From Parvularcula sp038745625 (GTDB taxonomy: Bacteria > Pseudomonadota > Alphaproteobacteria > Caulobacterales > Parvularculaceae), in assembly GCA_038745625.1 (NCBI GenBank), contig JBCDLG010000012.1, forward strand, positions 1 to 43,802: a stretch of DNA of 43,802 nt, in the 5' to 3' direction. The notes beneath the pieces were generated by a model. The model had not been told where the DNA came from, made no database searches, and saw only the letters and a list, made by a program, of their open reading frames with translations. The translations under genes and the position numbers were made by a program. This document shows positions 43,717 to 43,802 of the stretch, one piece after another (the first letter of the stretch is position 1; each line of letters begins with the position of its first letter).

Positions 43717-43802
43717 ATGACAGACGCTCCAACCCCTGACATTGATCGCAAGCTGCTTGATCTTTTGGTCTGCCCAGTGACGAGGGCGCCGTTGCGCTAT
43801 GA
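43717..43802 (+). CDS. Trm112-like small zinc-finger protein, start only
   Basis: The frame begins with an ATG at 43717, four nt after the Lon-domain gene stop, and runs off the window after 28 codons. LLDLLVCPVTRAPLRY is the Trm112/YcaR signature containing the first zinc-site cysteine. Members are about 60 aa; bacterial function is unclear. Confidence 0.8.
   Translation, partial: MTDAPTPDIDRKLLDLLVCPVTRAPLRY

Noticed and set aside
1..43802. CRISPR arrays, insertion sequences, integrases, attachment sites, prophage genes
   Set aside because: No regularly spaced repeats, transposase or integrase motifs were seen; gene order and composition look chromosomal throughout.

Overview
The window is GC-rich chromosomal DNA with dense, mostly intact genes and no mobile elements. 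It looks like an aquatic alphaproteobacterium of the Caulobacterales/Hyphomonadaceae/Parvularculaceae kind. The pointers are an AddB of the alphaproteobacterial type, MmcB, an Entner-Doudoroff (ED) operon in place of classical glycolysis, and the TonB-receptor/SapC/cupin/tryptophan-halogenase gene set familiar from Caulobacter-like bacteria. The lineage is an inference from gene content; no rRNA is present to settle it.

Layout. (1) 1-3380, minus strand: tsaE, amgK and murU (peptidoglycan sugar recycling) and the start of addB, with overlapping starts and stops. (2) 3442-4223, plus: a 2Fe-2S ferredoxin and mmcB. (3) 4374-7264, minus: a proton-pumping pyrophosphatase and a HAD phosphatase. (4) 7779-10420, plus: an old-yellow-enzyme-type oxidoreductase and an exported M24 peptidase. 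(5) 10424-21256, minus: a sugar block read as gluconolactonase, GPH permease, LacI regulator, sugar-porter permease, zwf, pgl, edd, glk, eda. (6) 21564-29651: two flavin-dependent halogenases facing tail to tail, then (minus) TonB receptor, sapC, JmjC/cupin and halogenase as one gene string. (7) 30204-35590, plus: a GH3 glucan glucohydrolase lipoprotein and a divergent PEP carboxylase. (8) 35591-39899, minus: pyruvate kinase, gluconate kinase, GntP gluconate permease, and upstream of them a crotonase. (9) 39976-43802: a WYL regulator divergent from a Gfa-type protein, tRNA-Gly(GCC), a YbaK-type deacylase, a CnoX-like thioredoxin, a Lon-N-domain protein and the start of a Trm112-like gene.

How the genes fit together. 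A glucan-derived substrate could cross the outer membrane through the TonB receptor, be cut by the GH3 lipoprotein and enter by the two MFS permeases. Glucose is then phosphorylated by Glk, oxidised by Zwf/Pgl and split by Edd/Eda; pyruvate kinase and PEP carboxylase handle the PEP. Gluconolactonase, GntP and GntK form a parallel route that also ends at 6-phosphogluconate. The strongest unifying signal is a repeated 16-bp palindrome, close to TTGACAACGTTGTCAA. It lies upstream of the sugar-porter gene, between the gluconolactonase operon and halogenase 1, upstream of the TonB receptor, as a half-site before GH3, and upstream of gntK. It is best read as the operator of the LacI regulator encoded here, and it ties the halogenase locus to glucan/gluconate metabolism.

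The least understood part is the TonB receptor, SapC, JmjC-cupin and twin-halogenase set: halogenase 2 has all canonical motifs, while halogenase 1 has two altered ones.
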